Below, piece after piece: positions 28,385 to 36,226 of a DNA stretch of 64,000 bases. This stretch comes from Streptomyces leeuwenhoekii (GTDB lineage: Bacteria > Actinomycetota > Actinomycetes > Streptomycetales > Streptomycetaceae), in assembly GCF_001013905.1 (NCBI RefSeq), contig NZ_LN831790.1, positions 5,284,001-5,348,000 of the forward strand, given 5' to 3'. The notes beneath the pieces were generated by a model. The model saw only the letters and a list, made by a program, of their open reading frames with translations. It made no database searches and was not told the DNA's origin. Made by a program: the position numbers and the translations under genes. The first letter of the stretch is position 1, and each line of letters opens with the position of its first letter.

Positions 28385-28690
28385 CTGGACACCCTGTACG
28401 GCGTCACGGGCGTCTCCGTCACCGGCATGTACCTGCTCGTCGCCGTCGCCGCCCCGCTCTCCCGCCGCGGCGCCCACCGGGACGCGCCCGCCTGGCGAAT
28501 GCCGCTGTGGCCCGCGATGCCGGTCCTGCTGATCGTCGTGCTCGCCTACATCCTGACCCGGCAGGAGGCCGTCCACCTGCTGTGGACCGGCGGCATCACG
28601 GCCATCGCCACCCTGTACCGGGCGCTGCACCTGCGCCCGCGCCGCGACACCCGCCGGCTGGTGTCGATCCCGGAGGACGCCCGCCCCTGA
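28385..28690 (+). pseudogene. small membrane protein that has probably lost its start
   Basis: The frame reads LDTLYGVTGVSVTGMYLLVA and then two hydrophobic helices (to about PLSRR, and PLWPAMPVLLIVVLAYILTR), followed by a basic tail. ATG 28427 would give 87 residues but starts in the middle of the first helix and has no ribosome binding site. In-frame codons upstream look like coding membrane-protein sequence yet no ATG/GTG is found before the IS481-type repeat remnant ending at 28362. Probably decapitated by that insertion or deletion; it may alternatively be an intact gene starting at 28427. Confidence 0.45.
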
Positions 28691-28829
28691 GCGGCGGCCC
28701 CTGCCCCGGCCGCGTACCGCCGTGTACCGCCGACGCGGTACGCGGCCGGGCGCCGTACTCCCGCAGGAGGGCCCGAGGTTCGGCCCCTCGGCCGCACCGG
28801 CTGTCGGTGGCGGCCCGTACCGTGGACGC

Positions 28830-31478
28830 ATGGATCTCCGACTGCCCGGACTGCGGGGCCCGCGCGGACCCCGGCGGCTGCTCGCCGCCGTGGCCGCCGT
28901 GGCCGTCCTCGCCGGTGCCGGTACGTGGACGGCCGTCGCCTCCGACGACCCGCCCCCGGTGCACCGCACCGACCGGGTCATGGCCGTGGGCGACGGGGTG
29001 CGCCTCGACACCTCCTACTTCACGGCCGGTCCCGCAGGCCGCCGCCCGGCGGTCCTGCTGGCGCACGGCTTCGGCGGCAGCAAGGCCGATGTGCGCGCCC
29101 AGGCGGAGCGCCTGGCCGAGGACGGGTACGCGGTCCTGACCTGGTCGGCGCGCGGCTTCGGCGGCTCGACCGGCAAGATCGGGCTGAACGACCCGGACGG
29201 CGAGGTCGCCGACGTCTCCCGGCTGATCGACTGGCTGGCCGGGCAGCCCCAGGTGGAGCTCGACGCGAAGGGCGACCCGCGCGTGGGCGTCACCGGCGCC
29301 TCCTACGGCGGCGCGGCGGCGCTGCTGGCCGCCGGGCACGACGACCGCGTCGACGCCATCGCCCCGGCCATCACCTACTGGGACCTCGCCGACGCCCTCT
29401 TCCCGGACGGCGTCTTCAAGAAGCTGTGGGCCGGCCTCTTCGTCACCTCCGGCGGCGGCTGCGACCGCTTCGAGCCCCGGTTGTGCCGGATGTACGAGCG
29501 GGCCGCCGCCTCCGGGACCGCGGACGCCGAGGCACGCGCGCTGCTCCGGGCGCGTTCCCCCTCGGCCGTCGCCGACCGCATCGACGTGCCCACGCTGCTG
29601 GTGCAGGGCCAGTCCGACTCCCTCTTCCCGCTCGGCCAGGCGGACGAGGCGGCACGGGCGATCCGGGCCAACGGCGCCCCCGTCGACGTCGACTGGATCG
29701 CGGGCGGCCACGACGGCGGGGACCCGGAGACCGACCGCGTCCACACCCGCGTACGGGCCTGGTTCGACCGCCATCTGAAAGGCGACCGGGACGCCGGCAC
29801 GGGACCGGCGTTCCGCGTCACCCGCACCGGAGGCGTCGACTCCACGGACGGCCGGGCCCGGTTGCGGGGCGCGACCGCGGACCGCTACCCCGGCCTGCGC
29901 GGCGGCCCGAGGGACATCCCCCTCACCGGCGGCGAGCAGCGCTTCGACAACCCCCCGGGCGGCACCCCGCCCGCCGTCTCCGCCCTGCCCGGCCTCGGCG
30001 GACAGGGCGGCCTGGCCCAGTTGTCCTCCCTGGGCGTCGGCGTCTCGCTCGACTTCCCCGGCCAGCACGCCCGGTTCGACTCGGCCCCCCTCGGCAGCGG
30101 CCTGCGCGTCACCGGATCGCCGACCGTCACCGTCCACGTGCGCTCCACCGGCGACGAGGCCGTGCTCTTCGCCAAGCTCTACGACGTCGGCCCCGGCTCC
30201 GCCCGCCCCCTGCTGCCCTCCCAACTGGTCACACCGGTCCGCGTCGAGGACGCGAGGGCCGGCCAGGACGTGACGATCACCCTCCCGGCCATCGACCACG
30301 AGGTGGAGAAGGGCCACCGGCTGCGCCTGGTCCTCGCCTCCACCGACCTCGGCTACGCCTCCCCGGCGGCCCGGGCCACCCACACCGTCTCCCTCGTGGG
30401 CGACCTGAGCGTCCCGACGGCACCCGGCCTGGCCACCGCCGCCGCCCCGCTGCCCGCGTGGGTGTGGTGGCTGCCCCTGGCCGGTGCCCTCATCGCGGCG
30501 GCGCTGCTGCTGACGGGACGCCGGCGCACCACCGCCCCCGCCCCGGACCCCGCGCTCGCCGGCGTCCCCCTCCAGATCACCGGCCTGAGCAAGCGGTACG
30601 CGGGCTCCGCGGACCGCTACGCCGTCCGGGACGTGTCCTTCCGCGTGGAGAAGGGCCAGGTGCTCGGCCTGCTGGGCCCCAACGGCGCGGGCAAGACGAC
30701 CACCCTGCGCATGCTCATGGGCCTCATCCGGCCGGACGCCGGCGAGATCCGCCTCTTCGGCCACGCCGTCCGGCCCGGAGCGCCCGTCCTGTCGCGGGTC
30801 GGCGCCTTCGTGGAGGGCGCGGGCTTCCTGCCCCACCTCTCCGGCCGGGAGAACCTGGAGCTGTACTGGCGGGCGACCGGCCGCCCGCCCGAGGACGCGC
30901 ACCTGGACGAGGCCCTGCGGATCGCCGGACTGGGCGACGCCCTCGCCCGCGCGGTGCGCACCTACTCGCAGGGCATGCGCCAGCGCCTCGCCCTCGCCCA
31001 GGCCATGCTCGGCCTGCCGGAGCTGCTCATCCTCGACGAGCCCACCAACGGCCTCGACCCGCCCCAGATCCGCGAGATGCGCGAGGTGATGATCCGGTAC
31101 GCCGCCACCGGGCGCACCGTCATCGTCTCCAGCCATCTGCTCGCCGAGGTCGAGCAGTCCTGCACCCACCTCGTCGTCATGGACCGGGGCCGGCTCGTCC
31201 AGGCGGGCCCGGTCGGCGAGATCATCGGCTCCGGCGACACGCTCCTGATCGGCACCGGCGTGCCCGTGGCGGAGCCGCTCGCCGAGAAGGTCGCCGCCCT
31301 GCCGGGCGTCGCCTCCGTCGTGCACACCGACGACGGGCTGCTGATCCGCCTCGGCGCCGAGGGCACCGCCTCCGCCCTGGTCGCCGAACTGGTCCGGTTG
31401 GAGGTGCCGGTGGAGTCGGTCGGCCCGCACCGCCGCCTGGAGGACGCCTTCCTCACCCTGATCGGAGGCTCCGCATGA
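28830..31478 (+). CDS. exported alpha/beta hydrolase fused to ABC transporter ATPase
   Basis: An 882-residue two-part protein. After a basic N-terminus and signal-anchor helix (RLLAAVAAVAVLAGAGTW) comes an X-Pro dipeptidyl-peptidase/CocE-like hydrolase (VLLAHGFGGSKADVRAQAE; nucleophile in GVTGASYGGAAALL near residue 158; GGHDGGDPE near 293) and its jelly-roll C-domain. A single membrane helix (WVWWLPLAGALIAAALLL, about 541-565) leads to a cytoplasmic ABC ATPase with Walker A GPNGAGKTTTLRM near 615, signature YSQGMRQRLALAQAML near 711 and Walker B LLILDEPTNGLDP near 731. The permease gene follows with ATGA overlap. The hydrolase would lie outside, the ATPase inside. The substrate is unknown, perhaps a peptide or ester linked to export. 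Confidence 0.86.
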   Translation: MDLRLPGLRGPRGPRRLLAAVAAVAVLAGAGTWTAVASDDPPPVHRTDRVMAVGDGVRLDTSYFTAGPAGRRPAVLLAHGFGGSKADVRAQAERLAEDGYAVLTWSARGFGGSTGKIGLNDPDGEVADVSRLIDWLAGQPQVELDAKGDPRVGVTGASYGGAAALLAAGHDDRVDAIAPAITYWDLADALFPDGVFKKLWAGLFVTSGGGCDRFEPRLCRMYERAAASGTADAEARALLRARSPSAVADRIDVPTLLVQGQSDSLFPLGQADEAARAIRANGAPVDVDWIAGGHDGGDPETDRVHTRVRAWFDRHLKGDRDAGTGPAFRVTRTGGVDSTDGRARLRGATADRYPGLRGGPRDIPLTGGEQRFDNPPGGTPPAVSALPGLGGQGGLAQLSSLGVGVSLDFPGQHARFDSAPLGSGLRVTGSPTVTVHVRSTGDEAVLFAKLYDVGPGSARPLLPSQLVTPVRVEDARAGQDVTITLPAIDHEVEKGHRLRLVLASTDLGYASPAARATHTVSLVGDLSVPTAPGLATAAAPLPAWVWWLPLAGALIAAALLLTGRRRTTAPAPDPALAGVPLQITGLSKRYAGSADRYAVRDVSFRVEKGQVLGLLGPNGAGKTTTLRMLMGLIRPDAGEIRLFGHAVRPGAPVLSRVGAFVEGAGFLPHLSGRENLELYWRATGRPPEDAHLDEALRIAGLGDALARAVRTYSQGMRQRLALAQAMLGLPELLILDEPTNGLDPPQIREMREVMIRYAATGRTVIVSSHLLAEVEQSCTHLVVMDRGRLVQAGPVGEIIGSGDTLLIGTGVPVAEPLAEKVAALPGVASVVHTDDGLLIRLGAEGTASALVAELVRLEVPVESVGPHRRLEDAFLTLIGGSA

Positions 31479-32407
31479 GCCCGCTGACCGAGCCCGCCGC
31501 GCGCCCCGGCCCGCCCGCGGGCACCGGCCCCACGGACGGCACGGCGGCCGCCTCGGGGCCCCTCGCCGAGGCCGCCCCCGGTTACCGGCCGGGCCGCACC
31601 CTGCCGCTGCGGGTCGAGCTGGTCCGCCAACTGGGGCGCCGCCGCACGCTGATCATGGGGGCGATCCTCGCGGCCCTCCCCTTCGTCCTGCTGGTCGCCT
31701 TCGCGATCGGCGGCGAGCCGGACGGGCCCGGCGACCGGGTGACGCTGATGGACACGGCGACCGCGTCCGGCGCCAACTTCGCCGCCGTCAGCCTCTTCGT
31801 CTCCGCCGGCTTCCTCCTGGTCATCCCCGTCGCCCTGTTCTGCGGCGACACCGTCGCCTCGGAGGCGAACTGGTCCTCCCTGCGCTATCTGCTGGCCGCC
31901 CCGGTGCCGCGCGCCCGGCTGCTGGTGTCCAAGCTCGCCGTCGGGCTCGGCCTCAGCCTGGCCGCGATGGTGCTGCTGCCGCTGGTCGCGCTCGCCGTCG
32001 GCACGGTCGCCTACGGCTGGGGCCCCCTGGAGCTCCCCACCGGCGGCTCGCTCGACCCGGGGACGGCGGCGGGGCGGCTGGCCGTGGTCGTGGCGTACCT
32101 CTTCGTCTCCCAGTGGGTCACCGCCGGGCTCGCGTTCTGGCTGTCGACGAGGACCGACGCCCCGCTCGGCGCGGTGGGCGGCGCGGTCGGCCTGACCATC
32201 GCCGGCAATGTGCTGGACGCCGTCACCGCCCTCGGCCACTGGCGCGAGTTCCTGCCCGCGCACTGGCAGTTCGCCTGGGCCGACGCCGTCCAGCCGCGCC
32301 CGGAGTGGTCCGGCATGATCCAGGGAGCGGCGCTCTCCCTCACCTACGCGCTGGTGCTGTTCGCCCTGGCCTTCCGCGGTTTCGCCCGCAAGGACGTGGT
32401 GTCCTGA
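31475..32407 (+). CDS. ABC-2-type permease
   Basis: A 310-residue membrane protein with a hydrophilic proline-rich N-terminus (about 40 residues) and about six hydrophobic helices (LIMGAILAALPFVLLVAFAI; AAVSLFVSAGFLLVIPVALF; LGLSLAAMVLLPLVALAVGT; TYALVLFALAFRGFARK). The segment CGDTVASEANWSSLRYLLAAP is typical of ABC-2 permeases. Its start overlaps the ATPase-hydrolase stop (ATGA), so the two are translationally coupled and should form one transporter. Confidence 0.88.
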   Translation: MSPLTEPAARPGPPAGTGPTDGTAAASGPLAEAAPGYRPGRTLPLRVELVRQLGRRRTLIMGAILAALPFVLLVAFAIGGEPDGPGDRVTLMDTATASGANFAAVSLFVSAGFLLVIPVALFCGDTVASEANWSSLRYLLAAPVPRARLLVSKLAVGLGLSLAAMVLLPLVALAVGTVAYGWGPLELPTGGSLDPGTAAGRLAVVVAYLFVSQWVTAGLAFWLSTRTDAPLGAVGGAVGLTIAGNVLDAVTALGHWREFLPAHWQFAWADAVQPRPEWSGMIQGAALSLTYALVLFALAFRGFARKDVVS

Positions 32408-32438
32408 GCCCCCGCCCCGCCCACGCCCCCCCCGCTAG

Positions 32439-32597
32439 GGCCTCTCGTTTGGATCATGCCGGGCTCGCGGGGCCTGGCACCCCGCCTCGCCGCGTTGTCG
32501 TCGGTTGCCATGGCTCCGCCATGGCGCCCTCCTCCGCCTTGCGATGCACGGCACCAGACCCCGCTCCCTGATCCGGCCTGATCCAAACGAAAGACCC
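32439..32597. mobile_element. 159-base MITE with IS5-type ends
   Basis: The ends GGCCTCTCGTTTGGATCA and, inverted, GGTCTTTCGTTTGGATCA form terminal repeats that extend further with few mismatches. The element is flanked on both sides by CTAG (32435-32438 and 32598-32601), a four-base target duplication. The interior carries no gene. TTTCGTTTGGATCA is also present at one end of the IS5-family element at 55775-56667, whose transposase type could mobilise it. It lies in the gap between the ABC permease and the acyl-CoA synthetase. Confidence 0.85.
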
Positions 32598-32679
32598 TAG
32601 CGCCGCGACCGCCGTTACCTCCCACGACCGCGTGACCGCGGTGACCACCGTGCCCGGAGAGCCCGTCCCCGGCGCCCCA

Positions 32680-32720
32680 TTGACCTTTCCTTACGCATGA
32701 GTAAGTTTACTTTGGAGTAA
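32680..32720 (+). promoter_or_regulatory. promoter with overlapping TetR-like palindromes before fadD-type gene
   Basis: TTGACC (32680-32685) and TAAGTT (32702-32707) fit a -35/-10 pair with 16-base spacing. Two inverted repeats overlap it: CTTACGCATGAGTAAG (32690-32705) and TTACTTTGGAGTAA (32707-32720), both with TTACT/AGTAA-like arms. This layout suggests repression of the acyl-CoA synthetase by a TetR-type or FadR-like regulator not encoded nearby. Confidence 0.55.
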
Positions 32721-32764
32721 GTAGGTACGGCAGCACGTCAGTCCCCCCGCGACCGGGAGCCGTC

Positions 32765-34690
32765 ATGGGCGTACGCAAGGAGCTGAAACGGGCGAGGCAG
32801 CGCGGCGACCTGGCCGCCCGGTCCCGCCCCGAGATCGTCCGGGACGGCGGCGGCACCGTGCGCGAGGTCCGCACCGCCCCCCTCGCGCCCCGCCCCCGCA
32901 CCGGCAGCACGGCCGACATCCCCTTCACCAACGCCGCCGAGGACCCCGGTGCCGTGGTCCTGCGCCGGGAGCGCGCCGGCACCTGGCAGCCGGTGACCGC
33001 CGCCGAGTTCGCCCGCGAAGTGACCGCCGTCGCCAAGGGGCTGATCGCCGCCGGTCTCGAACCGGGCGGCCGGGTCGCCGTGATGTCCCGCACCCGCTAC
33101 GAGTGGACGCTCCTGGACTTCGCGATCTGGGCCGCCGGCGGGCAGACCGTCCCCGTCTACCCCACCTCCTCCGCCGAGCAGGTGGAGTGGATCGTCCGCG
33201 ACTCCGGTGCCGGCCACGTGGTCACCGAGACCGCCGAGCACACCGCCACCGTCCTGACCGGCACGGCCGGCCACCCCGGCCCGCCGCGCACCTGGCAGCT
33301 CGACGCGGGCGCGATCGCCGACCTCACCGCCCTCGGCCGGGGCCTGCCCGACGAGGAGGTCACCAAGCGCCGTACCGCGCTGACCCCCGACACCGTGGCC
33401 ACCATCTGCTACACCTCGGGCACCACCGGCCGCCCCAAGGGCTGTGTGCTGACCCACGCCAACCTGCACGCCGAGGCCGCCAACACCGTCGAGCTGCTCC
33501 ACCCCGTCTTCAAGGCGGTCACCGGCCGGACGGCCTCCACCCTCCTCTTCCTCCCCCTCGCCCACATCCTCGGCCGCACCCTCCAGATCGCCTGCCTGGC
33601 GGCCCGGATCGAGCTGGGCCACTGCCCGAGCATCAAGCCCGCCGAACTCCGCCCGGCGCTGAAGTCGTTCCGCCCGTCCTTCCTCGTCGGCGTCCCCTAC
33701 CTCTTCGAGAAGATCCACGACACCGGCCGCGCCACCGCCGAGAAGCTGGGCCGCGGCGCCTCCTTCGACCGCGCGCACCGCGTCGCCGTCCGCTTCGGCG
33801 AGGCGCACCTGGCCAGGTTCCTCGGCACCGGCAAGGGCCCCGGCCCCGGTCTGTACGCCGCCTGGGCCCTGTACGACCTGCTGGTCTACCGCCGCGTCCG
33901 CAAGGAGCTCGGCGGCCGGACGCGTTACGCCATCAGCGGCGGCTCCCCGCTCGACCGCGACCTGAACCTGTTCTTCTACGCCGCCGGGATCGTCGTCTAC
34001 GAGGGGTACGGGCTGACCGAGACCACCGCCGCCGCCACCCTCGTCCCGCCCCTCGCGCCACGCCCCGGTACGGTCGGCCTCCCGGTCCCCGGCACGGCGG
34101 TGCGCATCGCGGACGACGGCGAGGTGCACATCAAGGGCGGCATCGTCTTCGGTTCCTACCGGAACGACCCCGAGGCCACGGACGCGGTCCTCGACGACGG
34201 CTGGTTCGCCACCGGCGACCTGGGCTCCCTCGACGAGGACGGCTACCTCACCATCACCGGCCGCAAGAAGGACCTCCTCGTCACCTCCGGCGGCAAGAAC
34301 GTCTCCCCGGCCGTCCTGGAGGACCGCCTGCGCAGCCGCCCGCCGGTCGCCCAGTGCGTCGTCGTCGGCGACAACCGCCCCTTCGTCGCCGCCCTGATCA
34401 CCCTCGACCCGGAGGCCGTCGCCCACTGGCTGGCCGTCCGCAAGCTGCCGGCCGGCACCCCGATGTCCGAGGTGATCCGGGACCCGCGGATGCGCGCCGA
34501 TGTCCAGAAGGCCGTCGACCACGCCAACGAGGCCGTCTCCCGCGCCGAGTCGATCCGCGCCTTCGCCCTGGTCGAGGGCGAATTCACGGAGGAGAACGGG
34601 CTGCTGACCCCGTCGCTGAAGGTCAAGCGCCAGGCGGTGGCGACGGCGTACGCCGCGGAGATAGAAGCGCTCTACGCGCCCGGCCGCTGA
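32765..34690 (+). CDS. long-chain fatty-acyl-CoA synthetase (AMP-forming)
   Basis: A 641-residue AMP-binding enzyme of the long-chain acyl-CoA ligase (FadD15-like) type. The P-loop is TICYTSGTTGRPKGCVLTHA near residue 215; motif II VYEGYGLTETTAAATLV is near 414, followed by GWFATGDLGSLDEDGYLTIT and GRKKDLLVTSGGKNVSP. The start is ATG, 44 bases after the palindromic promoter region. It activates fatty acids for degradation or lipid synthesis. It is monocistronic. Confidence 0.9.
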   Translation: MGVRKELKRARQRGDLAARSRPEIVRDGGGTVREVRTAPLAPRPRTGSTADIPFTNAAEDPGAVVLRRERAGTWQPVTAAEFAREVTAVAKGLIAAGLEPGGRVAVMSRTRYEWTLLDFAIWAAGGQTVPVYPTSSAEQVEWIVRDSGAGHVVTETAEHTATVLTGTAGHPGPPRTWQLDAGAIADLTALGRGLPDEEVTKRRTALTPDTVATICYTSGTTGRPKGCVLTHANLHAEAANTVELLHPVFKAVTGRTASTLLFLPLAHILGRTLQIACLAARIELGHCPSIKPAELRPALKSFRPSFLVGVPYLFEKIHDTGRATAEKLGRGASFDRAHRVAVRFGEAHLARFLGTGKGPGPGLYAAWALYDLLVYRRVRKELGGRTRYAISGGSPLDRDLNLFFYAAGIVVYEGYGLTETTAAATLVPPLAPRPGTVGLPVPGTAVRIADDGEVHIKGGIVFGSYRNDPEATDAVLDDGWFATGDLGSLDEDGYLTITGRKKDLLVTSGGKNVSPAVLEDRLRSRPPVAQCVVVGDNRPFVAALITLDPEAVAHWLAVRKLPAGTPMSEVIRDPRMRADVQKAVDHANEAVSRAESIRAFALVEGEFTEENGLLTPSLKVKRQAVATAYAAEIEALYAPGR

Positions 34691-34872
34691 CACCCGGACG
34701 CTCCCGCGCTCTGGGACATTCGAGTGAAATCTACTGTGTCGTCCCTTCGGTGAGGTTTCTTCAGAGGCCTGCTTCTCGTTGGCAGCCTGCGGGTCATGGT
34801 GCGAGCCGTCCATGTCGTGCTCGCGCGGTTCCGTCCGTCGTCTCAGGCATGACCGCAGAGAAGGGGAAGTCC

Positions 34873-35103
34873 ATGAAGAGGAGCGCCGCAGTCGTCACGG
34901 GCACGGTCGTCGCCCTGGGCGGCTCTGCCGCCCCGGCCTTCGCCGACGCGGTGGCCGAGGGCGCCGCCACCGGTTCGTCAGGTGGCCTGACCGGCCAAGT
35001 CGTGCAGGTCCCGGTACACATTCCGATCAATGTGTGCGGTAACACCGTGAACGGCGTCGGCCTCCTGAATCCGGCGTACGGCAACAAGTGCACCAACGAC
35101 TGA
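34873..35103 (+). CDS. short chaplin
   Basis: A 76-residue short chaplin, one of the secreted amyloid-forming surface proteins that coat aerial hyphae. A signal peptide (MKRSAAVVTGTVVALGGSAA to PAFADA) is followed by one chaplin domain: GQVVQVPVHIPINVCGNTVN, then GVGLLNPAYGNKC, with the two conserved cysteines. The ATG is preceded by AAGGGGAAG. Placement next to a cell-wall-anchored relative resembles the chpD-chpA locus of S. coelicolor. The rodlin genes found there do not appear here. Confidence 0.93.
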   Translation: MKRSAAVVTGTVVALGGSAAPAFADAVAEGAATGSSGGLTGQVVQVPVHIPINVCGNTVNGVGLLNPAYGNKCTND

Positions 35104-35206
35104 GGTCGTCCCGCACCAGCCTCCCGGCTGCGCCACGGCCGGCCTCGGCCCCCGTACGCGGACCAGGGCAGGCTTTCCCATCACCACCAGCAGGAAGACA
35201 ACGAGA

Positions 35207-35971
35207 GTGCGACAGACCCTGAGCAGGGGAGTGTTCGCCGTCGCTGCGACGAGCGTTCTGTCCCTGTGCGGCAGTTCCGCCCTTGCCGACACGCAGGCGG
35301 ATGGCAGTGCCATGAATGTGCCGGGCGCCTCGTCCGGCAACACCGTCCAGGCCCCGGACCACGCGCCGGCGGACCCGTGCGGCGACACGGCCCACGCGAC
35401 CGACGTGCTGGACACGGTGTTCGGCGACGCGTGCGCCGACGAGCCGGAGGAAACCTCCGCCGACCACGACCCGGAGCCCGAGCGGGACCCGGACAGTCAC
35501 GACTCCGGACCCGGCGACGTGGTGTCCGAACTCCTCGGGCAGGCCCAGGCCGTGGCCTCGGCCGACGAAGGCTCGCGCAGCACCGTGCAGATCACCGACG
35601 AGGAGTCGGGGCTGTTCTGCGGCGCCCTGGCCGACGCGATGAGCACGCTGAGCCTGGTCACCTGTGCCGACGAGGACGGCGGTTACGGCGACGACGGTTA
35701 CGGCGACGGCGGTTACGGCGACGGGGCGACGCCCCCCGTGGACCACACGCCGAAGGAGACCCCGCCGCCCGCCGACGACAAGGTGACGCCGCCGGCGGAG
35801 GTGAAGCCCCCGGCGGCCGACGTGGAGCCGCCCGCCGACGACGAGGACCCGCCGTCGCTGGCCGAGACGGGCGCCGGTGCGCTCCTGTCCACCGCGGCCG
35901 TGAGCACCGTGCTTCTCGCCGGCGGAGCGGTGCTGTACCGCCGCGGGCGGCGCACGATGCCGCGCCAGTAG
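35207..35971 (+). CDS. degenerate, acidic, sortase-anchored chaplin-like protein
   Basis: A 254-residue secreted protein. A signal peptide (MRQTLSRGVFAVAATSVLSL...ALA) is followed by a chaplin-like domain recognisable by spacing (SSGNTVQAPDHAPADPCGDT...VFGDAC), but with Asp/Ala replacing the usual hydrophobic residues. A second region with a Cys pair (LFCGALADAMSTLSLVTC) may be a further degenerated repeat. Then come a Gly-Tyr-Asp repeat, an acidic proline-rich stalk, the sortase signal LAETG near residue 218, a membrane helix and RRGRR tail. Its position fits the long chaplin (chpA-type) neighbour of a short chaplin. It is probably displayed on the cell wall but unlikely to form amyloid in the usual way (inference). 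Confidence 0.82.
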   Translation: MRQTLSRGVFAVAATSVLSLCGSSALADTQADGSAMNVPGASSGNTVQAPDHAPADPCGDTAHATDVLDTVFGDACADEPEETSADHDPEPERDPDSHDSGPGDVVSELLGQAQAVASADEGSRSTVQITDEESGLFCGALADAMSTLSLVTCADEDGGYGDDGYGDGGYGDGATPPVDHTPKETPPPADDKVTPPAEVKPPAADVEPPADDEDPPSLAETGAGALLSTAAVSTVLLAGGAVLYRRGRRTMPRQ

Positions 35972-36065
35972 AACGGCTCCGCACCGGCCCGGTACCGCCG
36001 CGGCCGGTGCACCGCCCCGCCGGTCCTGACGGCACCGGCACCACCCCCAGGGGGCGCATGCCGGA

Positions 36066-36101
36066 ACGGCCTTCACGACCCGTCGTGGTCGTGAAGGCCG
36101 T
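36066..36101. terminator. bidirectional terminator hairpin
   Basis: ACGGCCTTCACGACC (36066-36080) pairs perfectly with GGTCGTGAAGGCCGT (36087-36101), a 15-pair stem with six-base loop, between the converging chaplin-like and ATP-grasp genes. A second nine-pair stem, GCACCGGCC/GGCCGGTGC, lies at 35981-36010. Confidence 0.72.
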
Positions 36102-36226
36102 CGTCGTTCCCGCGCCTCCCTCATGCCTCCCCGCGATTCCCTTCACCGGGGCGTCGGCGGCGCGGGCACGCACCGCCGCCGACGCCCCGCCCGCGCATCA
36201 CGGCGCCCCGGGGGACAGGGTGTCGC

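Noticed and set aside
28925..31474. Arg/Pro-rich rightward frame parallel to the hydrolase-ATPase gene
   Set aside because: It is the shifted frame of a well-supported gene. Only its 3' part, from 31475, is real (the permease).
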